The translations under genes were made by a program, and so were the position numbers. The notes beneath the pieces are model-generated. The model ran no database searches, had not been told where the DNA came from, and worked only from the letters and a program-made list of their open reading frames with translations. DNA of 37,477 nt from a virus: positions 1-37,477 of IMG/VR virus record IMGVR_UViG_3300037537_000224. One strand, given 5' to 3'. Below, one piece after another: positions 27,557 through 35,619 of the stretch (position 1 is its first letter; every line of letters starts with the position of its first letter).

Positions 27557-29521
27557 TCAATAATGCAAAATTGTATCTTGGCTAAACACCCTGATGGATT
27601 TAGGCAACACCTTTATTTTTGACTTTATTGGGGCTTGGTCGTCAGGTATAGGAAGAGATGCCTCAACTATTTGGTAATCATCCATGATTATATCCATAGA
27701 TTCTCTAGTGCTTGCACCGGAAGTTCCTTGTTTAGTGAAAGAAAGTCTAACCATTTTGTTTGCGTCATCAAAATTGTTCACAGCCCTTCTAAGTTGATGA
27801 TAGAATACAGGGTCATCTACAATAATTTCCAAATCCAATTCATACTCGGTTTTTCCTTCTACGGCAATGCTAGGATTACGAGCACCTGCAAATGGAATTT
27901 GGTCTGTTTGAGCATCTTCAATTTTATTTCCACTAATTGTATAAAACTGTTCAACTCCTGTTTTTCCCTTCAAATCAAAAGAAACTACTTGTCCTATCCT
28001 AACACCTGCAATATCAATAGTTCCATTGTAGAACATAAATGGCTTCTGTGTGCCTTTTGCTATACCGGATTTACGCCTTTCTGCTTCTTTATTTGCAGTA
28101 TCTTCAAAGAGTCTATGAACATTATATCTATCGCCCTTAGCACTATTTTCTAATTTACCTGTATCAGTATAACACAATGCCGCATCAAAATCAACATTCA
28201 ATCTAACGGCGGCATCTGTATCCGCAACCATTGAGAACTCCTTTATTTTACAACCCTTGAATACCCTTGTAAGTTGCTTTGCATCTGTAGAACTTCCATC
28301 CACCACTTCATTAGTTCCACCATCTTCATCTTGATTGTCTAATCTTCTAATGCTAACTTCCATTGCAAAGGAAGGAACTGTTGTCTTAGAGAACAACATT
28401 CTATTCACAGGATTGGTTATGGCTCTAGTAGACAAATCTAAACTCGGTGTTGTATCAGCGTCATTAGAACCATCATAACTTATGACTTTGAGTGTTTTAC
28501 CTGAATCGTGTTGGAAATTTAACCCATCGTCTAACCAAATATATCCGGTTGAAGTAGATGAGTTCCAATAATAACCCGCAATTCTCCTAACCTCATTTTT
28601 CTGTGTGTTTGTAACTAAATCTCCCGGCCCTACACCTGTGGCACAATATGTTACCGGGGCTGCACCTTCTTCTTTGTAAAGATGAACAGGTATTGTATCT
28701 ATATCAGCCAAATGAATATACTCACCCACAACACTACCTAAATTACTAGCCGCATGAGTGATGAGAGTTTCACCAACAGAAGAATCATTAGTTGTTGTTC
28801 TTGATGCGGCAGAACCATTTGGTGTGAAACTAACAACTTCTTGTCCTAAAGCGTAATACAACCATCTTGCGCTATGCATAGTTGTTTCAAAACTACCACC
28901 AATGTTGGTAAATCTTCCCGGCACTTGAACCGCAACATCTCTACCTAACCCAATAATATGATAGCGTTTCAAATCTACTTTTGTTTCAGGTAGAGAAATT
29001 GTGTTGATAAGACCCATAAATTGGTCTGTAAGAATAGACTCAGAAGAAGCATTAGCACTAGAATCCCAATCACAGTCTACATCCATACTTGGAGTTTTGA
29101 AAGAATTAATGTGTATAGTTCCGTTTGTAGTAGTGCCTGTATCTGCACTTGTTCCGCTACGCATCTTTGGAGTAATAGTCAATTCTGAGTATTGTGTTCC
29201 AAACTCATTCTTCACAATGGTGAATCTTCTTCCTGAAGTCGCATAGTTATCTTCTATGTTCCAATTTTGAGAAGTATTCAGATTAGAAAAAGATAATTCA
29301 CACCCAACTAACATACCTATAGGAAAATTCAACTCTCCGGTAGATATTGGACTAGTAGTGCCTGTGCCGCCTACTAACCTAAGAGTAGTTGTATCTTCAC
29401 TAGCCGATTCTGCTTGAACCGAAAATGCGAAACTACCATCAAAATAAGCAGGTAGTTTCAGATTAGATTCGTGTCCAAATGAAATTTCTGTTAAATCACC
29501 CTTGTAGACTGTAGACGGCAT
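27557..29521 (-). CDS. Major tail tube protein candidate, 654 aa
   Basis: ATG with GAGGTGA eight bases upstream. The N-terminus (MPSTVYKGDLTEISFGHES) and the segment GGSFETTMHSARWLYYALGQ resemble phage tail tube proteins, which carry a 'gs....t....l.y.lG' region. PFMFYNGTIDIAGVRIGQVV and EYELDLEIIVDDPVFYHQLR also fit the tube fold. The C-terminus (IMDDYQIVEASLPIPDDQAP, then IKVLPKSIRVF) closes a beta barrel-like pattern. The position directly before the tail chaperones is the usual place for the tube gene. At 654 residues it is two to four times longer than typical tubes. Residues about 20-160 and 200-330 contain 'TTTLRLVGG' and 'VVGEYIHLADIDTIPVHLYK' segments that may be inserted, surface-exposed beta domains. 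No tail sheath gene was found, which suggests a non-contractile tail. Confidence 0.55.
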   Translation of the reverse strand: MPSTVYKGDLTEISFGHESNLKLPAYFDGSFAFSVQAESASEDTTTLRLVGGTGTTSPISTGELNFPIGMLVGCELSFSNLNTSQNWNIEDNYATSGRRFTIVKNEFGTQYSELTITPKMRSGTSADTGTTTNGTIHINSFKTPSMDVDCDWDSSANASSESILTDQFMGLINTISLPETKVDLKRYHIIGLGRDVAVQVPGRFTNIGGSFETTMHSARWLYYALGQEVVSFTPNGSAASRTTTNDSSVGETLITHAASNLGSVVGEYIHLADIDTIPVHLYKEEGAAPVTYCATGVGPGDLVTNTQKNEVRRIAGYYWNSSTSTGYIWLDDGLNFQHDSGKTLKVISYDGSNDADTTPSLDLSTRAITNPVNRMLFSKTTVPSFAMEVSIRRLDNQDEDGGTNEVVDGSSTDAKQLTRVFKGCKIKEFSMVADTDAAVRLNVDFDAALCYTDTGKLENSAKGDRYNVHRLFEDTANKEAERRKSGIAKGTQKPFMFYNGTIDIAGVRIGQVVSFDLKGKTGVEQFYTISGNKIEDAQTDQIPFAGARNPSIAVEGKTEYELDLEIIVDDPVFYHQLRRAVNNFDDANKMVRLSFTKQGTSGASTRESMDIIMDDYQIVEASLPIPDDQAPIKSKIKVLPKSIRVFSQDTILHY

Positions 29522-29532
29522 TTTTTTTCACC

Positions 29533-29982
29533 TCATGGTATTAGTTCCGCGAAGATTATCACTTCAATTTGGAAAGTCATTCTAAACAACTGCTTGCTCC
29601 TATCAGATAGGTCTGTTCGCGTCTTGTATACAAGCCTGTCGAAATTCACCCCATCTCCCTTACGCTTCGTGTGTATGAGTCGTCTTAATTCATTTTCCAT
29701 TACATTTAATCTACTTCTTCCTCTTGTAGTTCTAATATCAACGGTGATATTGATTCTAGTAGTAACGAAATTATACAGAATTTCAGGGATTTCTTCGTTA
29801 TGTGCTGTTTCAAAGACCACCACATAATCGTGCTTCTTCATATCTATACGCTTACCTCTTTCGGCGTCTGTGGTGGCTATATCGGTTATTACCGGCTTTA
29901 TTCCTTCCGTGTTACCTCTATTCCAATCTGCTTGAAACAAATCAACAATTACATTTATTCCTTCTTTGAAAATAGCAACCAT
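29533..29982 (-). CDS. Tail terminator / tail completion protein candidate, 149 aa
   Basis: ATG in TAATG overlap with the gene before, with GGGTGA six bases upstream. The pattern is a helix at the start, a central stretch with DYVVVFETAHNEEIPEILYN, then strands and a helix (RINITVDIRTTRGRSRLNVM, then ENELRRLIHTK), and a final strand (QLFRMTFQIEVIIFAELIP). This alpha-beta alternation, the size and the location immediately before the tail tube match gpU-like tail terminators, which form a ring that stops tube growth and docks the tail to the head. No specific catalytic or metal-binding motif is seen. Assignment is by pattern and synteny. Confidence 0.5.
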   Translation of the reverse strand: MVAIFKEGINVIVDLFQADWNRGNTEGIKPVITDIATTDAERGKRIDMKKHDYVVVFETAHNEEIPEILYNFVTTRINITVDIRTTRGRSRLNVMENELRRLIHTKRKGDGVNFDRLVYKTRTDLSDRSKQLFRMTFQIEVIIFAELIP

Positions 29983-30332
29983 TACTCATCACCCACCAAT
30001 AACTCTCTTTTTGGTATCAGATATTTACCTTTAAGTTCTAATTTATGTTCTCTTAATGACGGAGATTCACGCAACATTCTTTCATCTACATTACGATTGA
30101 TTCTTTCAAGTTCTTGTAAAGTTGCTTCATTTCCATCGGCTTTGGTGTATGTTTCTCCATCTTTTTTTATACCATACACAGAAGCCTCTTGTGAAAGCAA
30201 CATTTTTCTGTAATCTTCAGGGGTATATTGAACGATATTTTTGAGTGTTGCTTGTATCTCATTGGTTTTGTAAGATTCTTCTAACATTTGAAAATAATCG
30301 TTTGTATTTCTCTTACTAAATTCATCATTCAA
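29982..30332 (-). CDS. Unknown neck-region protein, 116 aa
   Basis: The most plausible start is TTG 30330-30332, seven bases after GAGGTG and overlapping the end of the previous gene by eight bases. An upstream start in the same frame would place 13 extra residues inside that gene. The product is charged and helical (NDEFSKRNTNDYFQMLEESY; YTPEDYRKMLLSQEASVYGI; ATLQELERINRNVDERMLRE) and ends with RELLVGDE. I do not recognise the family. Placed between the adaptor-like and terminator-like genes, it may be a head-closure or neck protein. This is only a positional guess. Confidence 0.55.
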   Translation of the reverse strand: MNDEFSKRNTNDYFQMLEESYKTNEIQATLKNIVQYTPEDYRKMLLSQEASVYGIKKDGETYTKADGNEATLQELERINRNVDERMLRESPSLREHKLELKGKYLIPKRELLVGDE

Positions 30333-31908
30333 ACGCAACCACCTCTTTGTATCGAGGCAAAATGTTGTCAATATCTTGTTTGTAAAGTTGGATTTTTGAT
30401 GTTAAATCAACATTTTGAGTTCCTTCGGGAATCAATACACTTCTATCGTCAGATAACAAAATATCAATCGCCACCATTTTGGTGCACACATCTTCTATGG
30501 CTTTTTCCAAATATCTTTCACCATAGATATAAGACACCTTTACAGCATTCCACTCAAAGAAAGGATACGAGTTGTTAAAGTAGATAATACCCATTTCAGG
30601 GTCTATCCACCAATCTCGCAACCTACCCTTATCTCCACTAGCACTTCCACCCTGTAAATCAATACTCAACAAATGTTGAGTGGCTGTTACACCCGCAGTT
30701 GCTAGTGTAGTTAGTGGAGTCCCACTTAAATTAGCACAACCTGTGAATGTAGTAGATGTTTTTCCTGTGTAGAAAAGCACCTCATCTGTTCCAATCATCA
30801 AAACCCCGCCTTCTGCAAAACCATCTGTTGTATCAACAGTTACAGTTGTGGAACTTACACTCACACTAAGTGCTGTTTTTGTTTGTGATTGAGAGAGTTC
30901 TATTGCATCGTTATTCACAGCAACAGAACAGGTTTCTCCTGCTATAGTATCCCTCATACTTGTGAGTTTGATTTTTCCTGTGCCGTAATCGGAATTTGCT
31001 GTAGCCAAGAATTCGTTATGAACTGCTACATTGGATGTGCTTCCCGGTAAAGTAAAACCCGTAGAACCATTGGTAAATTCAATAGCGATTTTTGAAACTC
31101 TATCTTCTTTGTTAATTAGGTCAGCGAGAGATTGTGCAGAAGTTACCTTATCAAACTCACCTCTCCATTGATTAGTTCCTGTGCCCACAGTTAGAGCACT
31201 ATAATACCCATTACCGGGAGAAAGATAGACACTAGACCCTGCTAAATCAGTATAATCAACAATGTTCAAACGAACTTCCGCCGCACCTATTTCACGATAA
31301 TCAGCACCTTGCCATAGTTCAATGCGTAGCATTTGTTGGATATTCCTAAACAATAGGGGGGTTGTGCCCACATAATCTGTGTAATATCGCCTTCTGTATG
31401 GTTTGTATGTGTCGAAATTGATGTATTCTGCTGTAACAAGATTTGGTCGCCAAGAATTATGAGTCATGTTGTCTATCTTATCTTGTCCTCTTTTGATTAG
31501 TTGTTCAACCTTATTTCTCGCCATTCCTCTATTACTTCCATTAGTGAAAGATGCTTTATTCTGAACATATGTATTATCAGCAACTTCAAAATTAGCATTT
31601 ATAATAACATCTACAAAACCTAATCTTACCCCATTAATTGTTGAAGTTATTCCATCAATGGTTCTTTCTTGACCTAAAGGGTCAGCATCAGAATACATTA
31701 AAATTATATCTCCATCAGTATAACCTGTATTACGATATTCAGCACCCGTAATGAATACGCCCGTAGTTTCACTATCTGCGGATACAGCAGTAGCCTCTTG
31801 AGGCCCAATCTCAAGTAAATCTGCTACTTTCTGAGCGGTTGTATAGACAATTTCTTCGGGGTTAAGTGGCCGCGTTTCAGCCTCGCCGGGACTGAAAATT
31901 TGTGGCAT
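30325..31908 (-). CDS. Head-tail adaptor-like protein with large beta insertion, 527 aa
   Basis: ATG with GGGTGA six bases upstream. The N-terminus contains EEIVYTTAQKVADLLEIGPQ, and residues about 128-155 read ARNKVEQLIKRGQDKIDNMT. Both are typical of gp6-like connector proteins ('ytt...v...L.i' and 'I..a...Id..t'). The C-terminal 80 residues return to helices (YLEKAIEDVCTKMVAIDILL, then QLYKQDIDNILPRYKEV), as in adaptors. Between them lie some 300 residues of beta-rich sequence, including SAQSLADLINKEDRV and VSSTTVTVDTTDGFAEGGVL followed by EVLFYTGKTSTTFTGC. The usual connector is only about 100 residues, so this one carries an added, probably external, domain. It likely binds beneath the portal and links head to tail. 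The role is inferred. Confidence 0.5.
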   Translation of the reverse strand: MPQIFSPGEAETRPLNPEEIVYTTAQKVADLLEIGPQEATAVSADSETTGVFITGAEYRNTGYTDGDIILMYSDADPLGQERTIDGITSTINGVRLGFVDVIINANFEVADNTYVQNKASFTNGSNRGMARNKVEQLIKRGQDKIDNMTHNSWRPNLVTAEYINFDTYKPYRRRYYTDYVGTTPLLFRNIQQMLRIELWQGADYREIGAAEVRLNIVDYTDLAGSSVYLSPGNGYYSALTVGTGTNQWRGEFDKVTSAQSLADLINKEDRVSKIAIEFTNGSTGFTLPGSTSNVAVHNEFLATANSDYGTGKIKLTSMRDTIAGETCSVAVNNDAIELSQSQTKTALSVSVSSTTVTVDTTDGFAEGGVLMIGTDEVLFYTGKTSTTFTGCANLSGTPLTTLATAGVTATQHLLSIDLQGGSASGDKGRLRDWWIDPEMGIIYFNNSYPFFEWNAVKVSYIYGERYLEKAIEDVCTKMVAIDILLSDDRSVLIPEGTQNVDLTSKIQLYKQDIDNILPRYKEVVAFE

Positions 31909-31929
31909 ATTATTTCACCCTCTTACATC

Positions 31930-32886
31930 TTAACGATATTCCGGCCTCAAATTTCCATCTTCATCTAAAAGAGTGTTTAATGTCTGCTGTGCTTCGTTGG
32001 GTTTGAATTCATCCAATTGTGCTCCCGCCGCAGGATTGTCGATTAAATCCATGAAATCATCCAATGTGGTGGCTTCACCCACCCTTCTTTCTGCTAGAGT
32101 CTTAGCAGTTCCGTGTGCCTCTCTTGCATTCATCATCTCTTGCAATCTATCTTCTGTGCTCATTTCATTTTGTGAGGCTTCTTTTTGCTCTTGGAAATGA
32201 GAACGGGGTGTAATGGGATTATTCATAGGGTCTTCGATGGATGGTATTGAAAGATACCTGTCCTCCTTTTCTCTTTCATAAATTTCTTTTGGAGAGAGAA
32301 CTGTGCTTTCTTGAGTATCATCTTGCGTTTTTGGAGATTCGTGACGAAGCACCCTTCGCTGCATTTCTTCCGCATCAACCGGAGTGCCTCTAAATGTTCT
32401 TTCTAACTCATTGGGTGTTTCCGGCAAAATTGGGTCTTGAGAAAGCCCCCCTCTTGCATCAAATATGGTTTGAACATTTTCAGGGGTTACTTCCATATTG
32501 AAATGATGTAGAAGTTGAATGGCGGCTTGCACTTCTTCCATAGTATGTTGTGGAGAAGATTCAGCGGCAGGAGCAGAAGTAGATTGGTAAGGCTTTTCAG
32601 GGGTAGATTGGGGCGCAGTTACCTTCTTTTTCCCCTTCGGAAAGTCCTTAGCGGATACGCCATGTAATTGATTTAGACCATATCCACCTAAATTATTCAT
32701 CATCTCTTCCATGAGTCTTATTCTAATTTCTTCAAGTTTTTCTTTAGGTAGACCCTTTGCCGCTCCACCTAATTGTGCTCTCATGTGTTTATTAGCATAA
32801 GAACCCAAAGACCCCGAAAAACCGGATTCACGGTGTTCAACATATTGTTTGGCCTTAAGAAAACTCCAAGCATTATCGAAAGTCAT
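31930..32886 (-). CDS. Disordered, polar structural-region protein, 318 aa
   Basis: ATG 32884-32886 lies seven bases after GGGGTGA and overlaps the previous stop as ATGA. Residues 1-75 are helical and basic (FDNAWSFLKAKQYVEHRESG; AAKGLPKEKLEEIRIRLMEE). From about 90 onward the sequence is rich in Pro, Ser, Gln and Glu with short helices (HTMEEVQAAIQLLHHFNMEV; AEEMQRRVLRHESP; TEDRLQEMMNAREAHG) and ends with TLNTLLDEDGNLRPEYR. No membrane segment or enzymatic motif is present. I do not recognise the family. Because it lies between capsid and neck genes, it could be an internal head protein, scaffold-like factor or minor virion protein. Confidence 0.6.
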   Translation of the reverse strand: MTFDNAWSFLKAKQYVEHRESGFSGSLGSYANKHMRAQLGGAAKGLPKEKLEEIRIRLMEEMMNNLGGYGLNQLHGVSAKDFPKGKKKVTAPQSTPEKPYQSTSAPAAESSPQHTMEEVQAAIQLLHHFNMEVTPENVQTIFDARGGLSQDPILPETPNELERTFRGTPVDAEEMQRRVLRHESPKTQDDTQESTVLSPKEIYEREKEDRYLSIPSIEDPMNNPITPRSHFQEQKEASQNEMSTEDRLQEMMNAREAHGTAKTLAERRVGEATTLDDFMDLIDNPAAGAQLDEFKPNEAQQTLNTLLDEDGNLRPEYR

Positions 32887-33170
32887 TCTTTCACCCCTAA
32901 ATTAAAATCCATTGGTTTTTTACAAGCACCGCAATTTTCTTTCCACAAAAAATGTAGTATACCACAATGGACACATCTAGTGCCCGATTTGATGTTTAGA
33001 ACATCAGATGCTTTCTGAGCATTTGCTCTTTGCTTAGTTACTACACCCTTCAAGGGGTTTCTCTCATCAACAACCACATTGGCCTGATAATGTTCTTCAG
33101 CCCTAATGTTTTGCTTTTGCGCTCTCTCTATGTCGTCTATATCGAGATTATGTATTTGAAATCCGGTCAT
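32883..33170 (-). CDS. Small zinc-ribbon protein, 95 aa
   Basis: ATG 33168-33170 lies one base after AAAGGTGT, an unusually tight spacing. The N-terminal half is helical and charged (LDIDDIERAQKQNIRAEEHY). The C-terminal 35 residues hold a four-cysteine zinc ribbon: CVHC at 66-69 and CGAC at 80-83, separated by ten residues (GILHFLWKEN). Such ribbons bind one zinc ion and mediate nucleic acid or protein contacts. Within a structural operon it may be a small structural stabiliser or a regulator made together with the late proteins. Its exact function is unknown. Confidence 0.65.
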   Translation of the reverse strand: MTGFQIHNLDIDDIERAQKQNIRAEEHYQANVVVDERNPLKGVVTKQRANAQKASDVLNIKSGTRCVHCGILHFLWKENCGACKKPMDFNLGVKE

Positions 33171-33186
33171 ACACCTTTCCTCACCA

Positions 33187-33354
33187 TCATGCTGAAGTAG
33201 TCACCAAAACAAATATATTACCCAAAACCGTGATAGGTTCAGCACCCTCAAGAGTGCCTGAAGGTATGCTACTCGCTAAAGTGGTATTTAGCGTGGATAA
33301 ATCAGAAAATTCTCTCGGACTAAAAGGGCCAATGACTGTTACTGCTCTCGCCAT
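33187..33354 (-). CDS. Small unknown protein, 55 aa
   Basis: This short gene has ATG 33352-33354, with GGTGA six bases upstream, and ends at TGA 33187-33189. The product begins MARAVTVIGPFSPREFSDLS and ends EPITVLGNIFVLVTTSA. It is beta-like and ends in a hydrophobic strand. It fills what would otherwise be a 200-base gap between two head-region genes with the same type of ribosome site, which supports that it is real. No family was recognised. It might be a small virion or neck protein. Confidence 0.65.
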   Translation of the reverse strand: MARAVTVIGPFSPREFSDLSTLNTTLASSIPSGTLEGAEPITVLGNIFVLVTTSA

Positions 33355-33368
33355 ACTTGTTCACCGCC

Positions 33369-33614
33369 TCAATTGCGGTGTCCCATAGCCATGAACCTTC
33401 CGCCACCTGTTCCTGCTTCTGTAAAGTAAGCAGTTGTCCCATCATAGGACACTACTACTGCTCTAGCAGATGTGTCATTCTCCATTGCTGTGAATGAAAC
33501 AATGTCTGCTAGATAGCCTGATAGGTCTACGGAAGTGTCATTATTAGCAAATGTGCCTGTAATTACCATTAAATTTCCAAATACTGTCGGTCTGTTATCA
33601 AAACTAATTGCCAT
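33369..33614 (-). CDS. Small beta-rich head protein candidate, 81 aa
   Basis: ATG 33612-33614, six bases after GTGA within AGGAGAGTGATGATTT. It is one of a series of small genes after the capsid gene. The sequence (DNRPTVFGNLMVITGTFANN; TSVDLSGYLADIVSFTAMEN; ARAVVVSYDGTTAYFTEAGT) is almost wholly beta, with an ending FMAMGHRN. I recall similar small 'FGN..v.tGtf' proteins next to capsid genes in marine phages, but the function is not known. A capsid decoration or fibre-base role is possible. Confidence 0.6.
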   Translation of the reverse strand: MAISFDNRPTVFGNLMVITGTFANNDTSVDLSGYLADIVSFTAMENDTSARAVVVSYDGTTAYFTEAGTGGGRFMAMGHRN

Positions 33615-33620
33615 AAATCA

Positions 33621-33998
33621 TCACTCTCCTGTTATTTCTACTTCTGTTGTTTCTGTTGTGTTTAGAACTTCTTCCACTATGGGGTTTAGAACTCCGTTTA
33701 CTAGTGTCAAAAGCCCACTCTTTGTTACATATGCACCTGCTGGTGTTACGCCATTCTCGGCCAACCAAGCAAGAATATCTTTTCTTGTCCAACCCGAATC
33801 AGGAATTCCGTCATTACCCGCATCTGTGGTATTTCCGGCATCTCCAAGTATGGAAAATTTAGGTGCGCCTATTGTTCTACGCCATTGATTAATCCAATCT
33901 TGAGATACAGCCCTCACTTCGCCTCTTGTAAAATCGGCGGCTGTAGGGTCAGCGCATCTTCCGTAGAATGACGGCCCATTGAAGCGTATCTGAGGCAA
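33621..33998 (-). CDS. Head-region protein with HeH/SAP-like motif, 125 aa
   Basis: The start is TTG 33996-33998, six bases after GGTGA. A downstream ATG does not fit. Residues 1-50 (MPQIRFNGPSFYGRCADPTA) are unrecognised. Residues about 69-104 (GWTRKDILAWLAENGVTPAG, then AYVTKSGLLTLVNG) follow the HeH pattern: a helix, an extended loop with 'GV', then 'TKs.LL.lv'. HeH and SAP motifs occur in several phage head-associated proteins and usually bind nucleic acid or another structural protein. The C-terminal tail is acidic (NTTETTEVEITGE). Lying directly downstream of the decoration candidate, it may be a head completion or DNA-contacting head protein. Confidence 0.55.
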   Translation of the reverse strand: MPQIRFNGPSFYGRCADPTAADFTRGEVRAVSQDWINQWRRTIGAPKFSILGDAGNTTDAGNDGIPDSGWTRKDILAWLAENGVTPAGAYVTKSGLLTLVNGVLNPIVEEVLNTTETTEVEITGE

Positions 33999-34010
33999 AT
34001 TTCTTCACCT

Positions 34011-34406
34011 TCAGTTATACATTACCAATACATTGTGCTTCTGTGCTGTTGCACCTGTGACCGTTATTACAAGACCGCTCGTAGCCACCTTGTTAGCGGC
34101 GGCTGTTCCGTCTTGCTGAGAGGACATTACCATTAGAACCGATGAGATTCCACCGGCTAGTGTTACTGCGGCTGTGCCGCTTGCTGTAGTTACCTCTAGT
34201 AGAGCCATCTTTGGAGCAGGGTCATATCCCGAAGCACCATCTGTGTTAGATGCTTGGAAAGTTCCCGGCCCTCCGCCCGGATACGACACATCTGCTGCAC
34301 CGTCAAGCCATTCGTCGGTGTCTTGTGAACCCGCTCGGAGTTCCCATGCACCCAATACTGTTGCTGCGGCACTTCCTGCCGCTGTTGCTGTTATTTCTGT
34401 AGCCAT
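34011..34406 (-). CDS. Capsid decoration protein candidate, 131 aa
   Basis: ATG with GAGGTGA six bases upstream, the first gene after the major capsid gene. The product is Ala/Gly/Thr/Ser-rich, without Cys or strongly charged segments (MATEITATAAGSAAATVLGA; GGGPGTFQASNTDGASGYDP; LLEVTTASGTAAVTLAGGIS; GLVITVTGATAQKHNVLVMY). This suggests a compact beta protein on the capsid surface. Size and position match head decoration or stabilisation proteins of many tailed viruses. Base composition is GC-rich, as in the capsid gene and unlike the tail genes. No family-specific motif was recognised. Confidence 0.45.
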   Translation of the reverse strand: MATEITATAAGSAAATVLGAWELRAGSQDTDEWLDGAADVSYPGGGPGTFQASNTDGASGYDPAPKMALLEVTTASGTAAVTLAGGISSVLMVMSSQQDGTAAANKVATSGLVITVTGATAQKHNVLVMYN

Positions 34407-34441
34407 AATTTTTCACCTCTTACCTTTTTTCTCCAATTACC

Positions 34442-35614
34442 TCAAACTAAGTCCCTGATACTCCCCTGAGCACCAAAGAAAGTAGTCCATATCTCGCCCA
34501 TAGTGCGGTATAGCCCCTCTTGGCCTAGTCTGTTAATTGCGAATGGGTCGCCTGTTTCAATTCCCGACTCAAAGTATTGCGTTGGTATTGCTGTGCTGAA
34601 GTATAGATAATCAGTATCTAAGAAGTAGAGTCTGCTGATTCCACCATCATCAGGCATATCCTTTGTTGGAATAATCGGGACACCGTTGTAAGTTGCCACG
34701 ATGAATCCGGCCTCGATACCGGGCACACCCTTTACACCGTTGTAGGTTGGAGCAACTCTCTTTTCTTCCATGAATCGCTGTTGTGACTGTAGTAGTTGCT
34801 GTAGCCTCATTAGCGTATCATATCCTGTTAGAATGACCTTCGGGTTTCCACCGCGCTCCCAAATGCGCTGGAACAGCGTATCTAGATGGTCTAGACTGAA
34901 GGTTCGGCGGTTTCCATCTGCTGAATCCACTCCACAGTCCATCTCGGCGTGACTCCATGAGTTTGCTGACCTGTCAATCGAGTAAATGTCTAGGTCTGAA
35001 GCGGTGTCCACATGAGTTGTTCCGCCCGATGTTCTTAGTCCGGTAAGACCGGAAGTTGTTCCGTCTGCGACAGTAACTCGGTCTAGCGACTCAAAGTTGT
35101 TACCTGCACCCGAATCTACATCGGTTAGAAGCATCTTATTCACCATCTCGGCGTGATGCTTACCCATTTCTTCCTTGAGAACAGCGCGAATATCACCAAG
35201 TCCGTCATCACGGTCTGCTAGGAAAATCGCGGTTTCCGACATATCGAATGTGTGCGCGATTGTCTTCGGCTTTGCACCAATGTGCTGGAAGGTAGGCTTC
35301 ACAGTTTCGGGTAGGGTTGCATTCTCAGCAACTCCACCATGTAGTGCGCCCGAATTAGGCTTGGCAGTAATTACACGCCATCCTGACCTGTCCCACGGCT
35401 TCTTCGGTAGTATGCTGAAAGCGTTGAATTCTTGGTTCAGTTGCGACCATACCTTGCGCCCGTAGATTGCTTGGTATGTTCCTGCTGATGTAGATAGCAT
35501 TGGTGCATCGGCCTTCAGTAGTTCACTTCCGGTGTATGAGTAACCCATTGCGTTACCTGCACCGTAGTAGTATCTTTCCATGTCTGTTATTGTCCTTACA
35601 TAATCTCTTGCCAT
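34442..35614 (-). CDS. Major capsid protein, HK97 fold, 390 aa
   Basis: ATG 35612-35614 (MARDYVRTITDMERYYYGAG) is preferred; GTGA within GGAGAGTGA lies five bases upstream. A GTG three codons earlier falls in that site. Order of regions: N-terminal arm (1-60), E-loop candidate (WRVITAKPNSGALHGGVAEN, about 75-105), the long P-domain helix (LGDIRAVLKEEMGKHHAEMV), and an A-domain with NPKVILTGYDTLMRLQQLLQ at about 255-280, then GVPGIEAGFIVATYNGVPII and SRLYFLDTDYLYFSTA. This order and the closing segment are characteristic of HK97-fold capsid proteins. It follows the protease/scaffold and precedes the decoration candidate, a classic head order. No N-terminal propeptide (delta domain) is fused; scaffolding is instead supplied by the upstream gene. 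Confidence 0.85.
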   Translation of the reverse strand: MARDYVRTITDMERYYYGAGNAMGYSYTGSELLKADAPMLSTSAGTYQAIYGRKVWSQLNQEFNAFSILPKKPWDRSGWRVITAKPNSGALHGGVAENATLPETVKPTFQHIGAKPKTIAHTFDMSETAIFLADRDDGLGDIRAVLKEEMGKHHAEMVNKMLLTDVDSGAGNNFESLDRVTVADGTTSGLTGLRTSGGTTHVDTASDLDIYSIDRSANSWSHAEMDCGVDSADGNRRTFSLDHLDTLFQRIWERGGNPKVILTGYDTLMRLQQLLQSQQRFMEEKRVAPTYNGVKGVPGIEAGFIVATYNGVPIIPTKDMPDDGGISRLYFLDTDYLYFSTAIPTQYFESGIETGDPFAINRLGQEGLYRTMGEIWTTFFGAQGSIRDLV

Positions 35615-35619
35615 ATTAT

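Noticed and set aside
27635-28153. 172-residue plus-strand frame opposite the tail tube gene
   Set aside because: It is wholly inside a well-supported gene on the other strand, with no matching ribosome site or recognisable domain.
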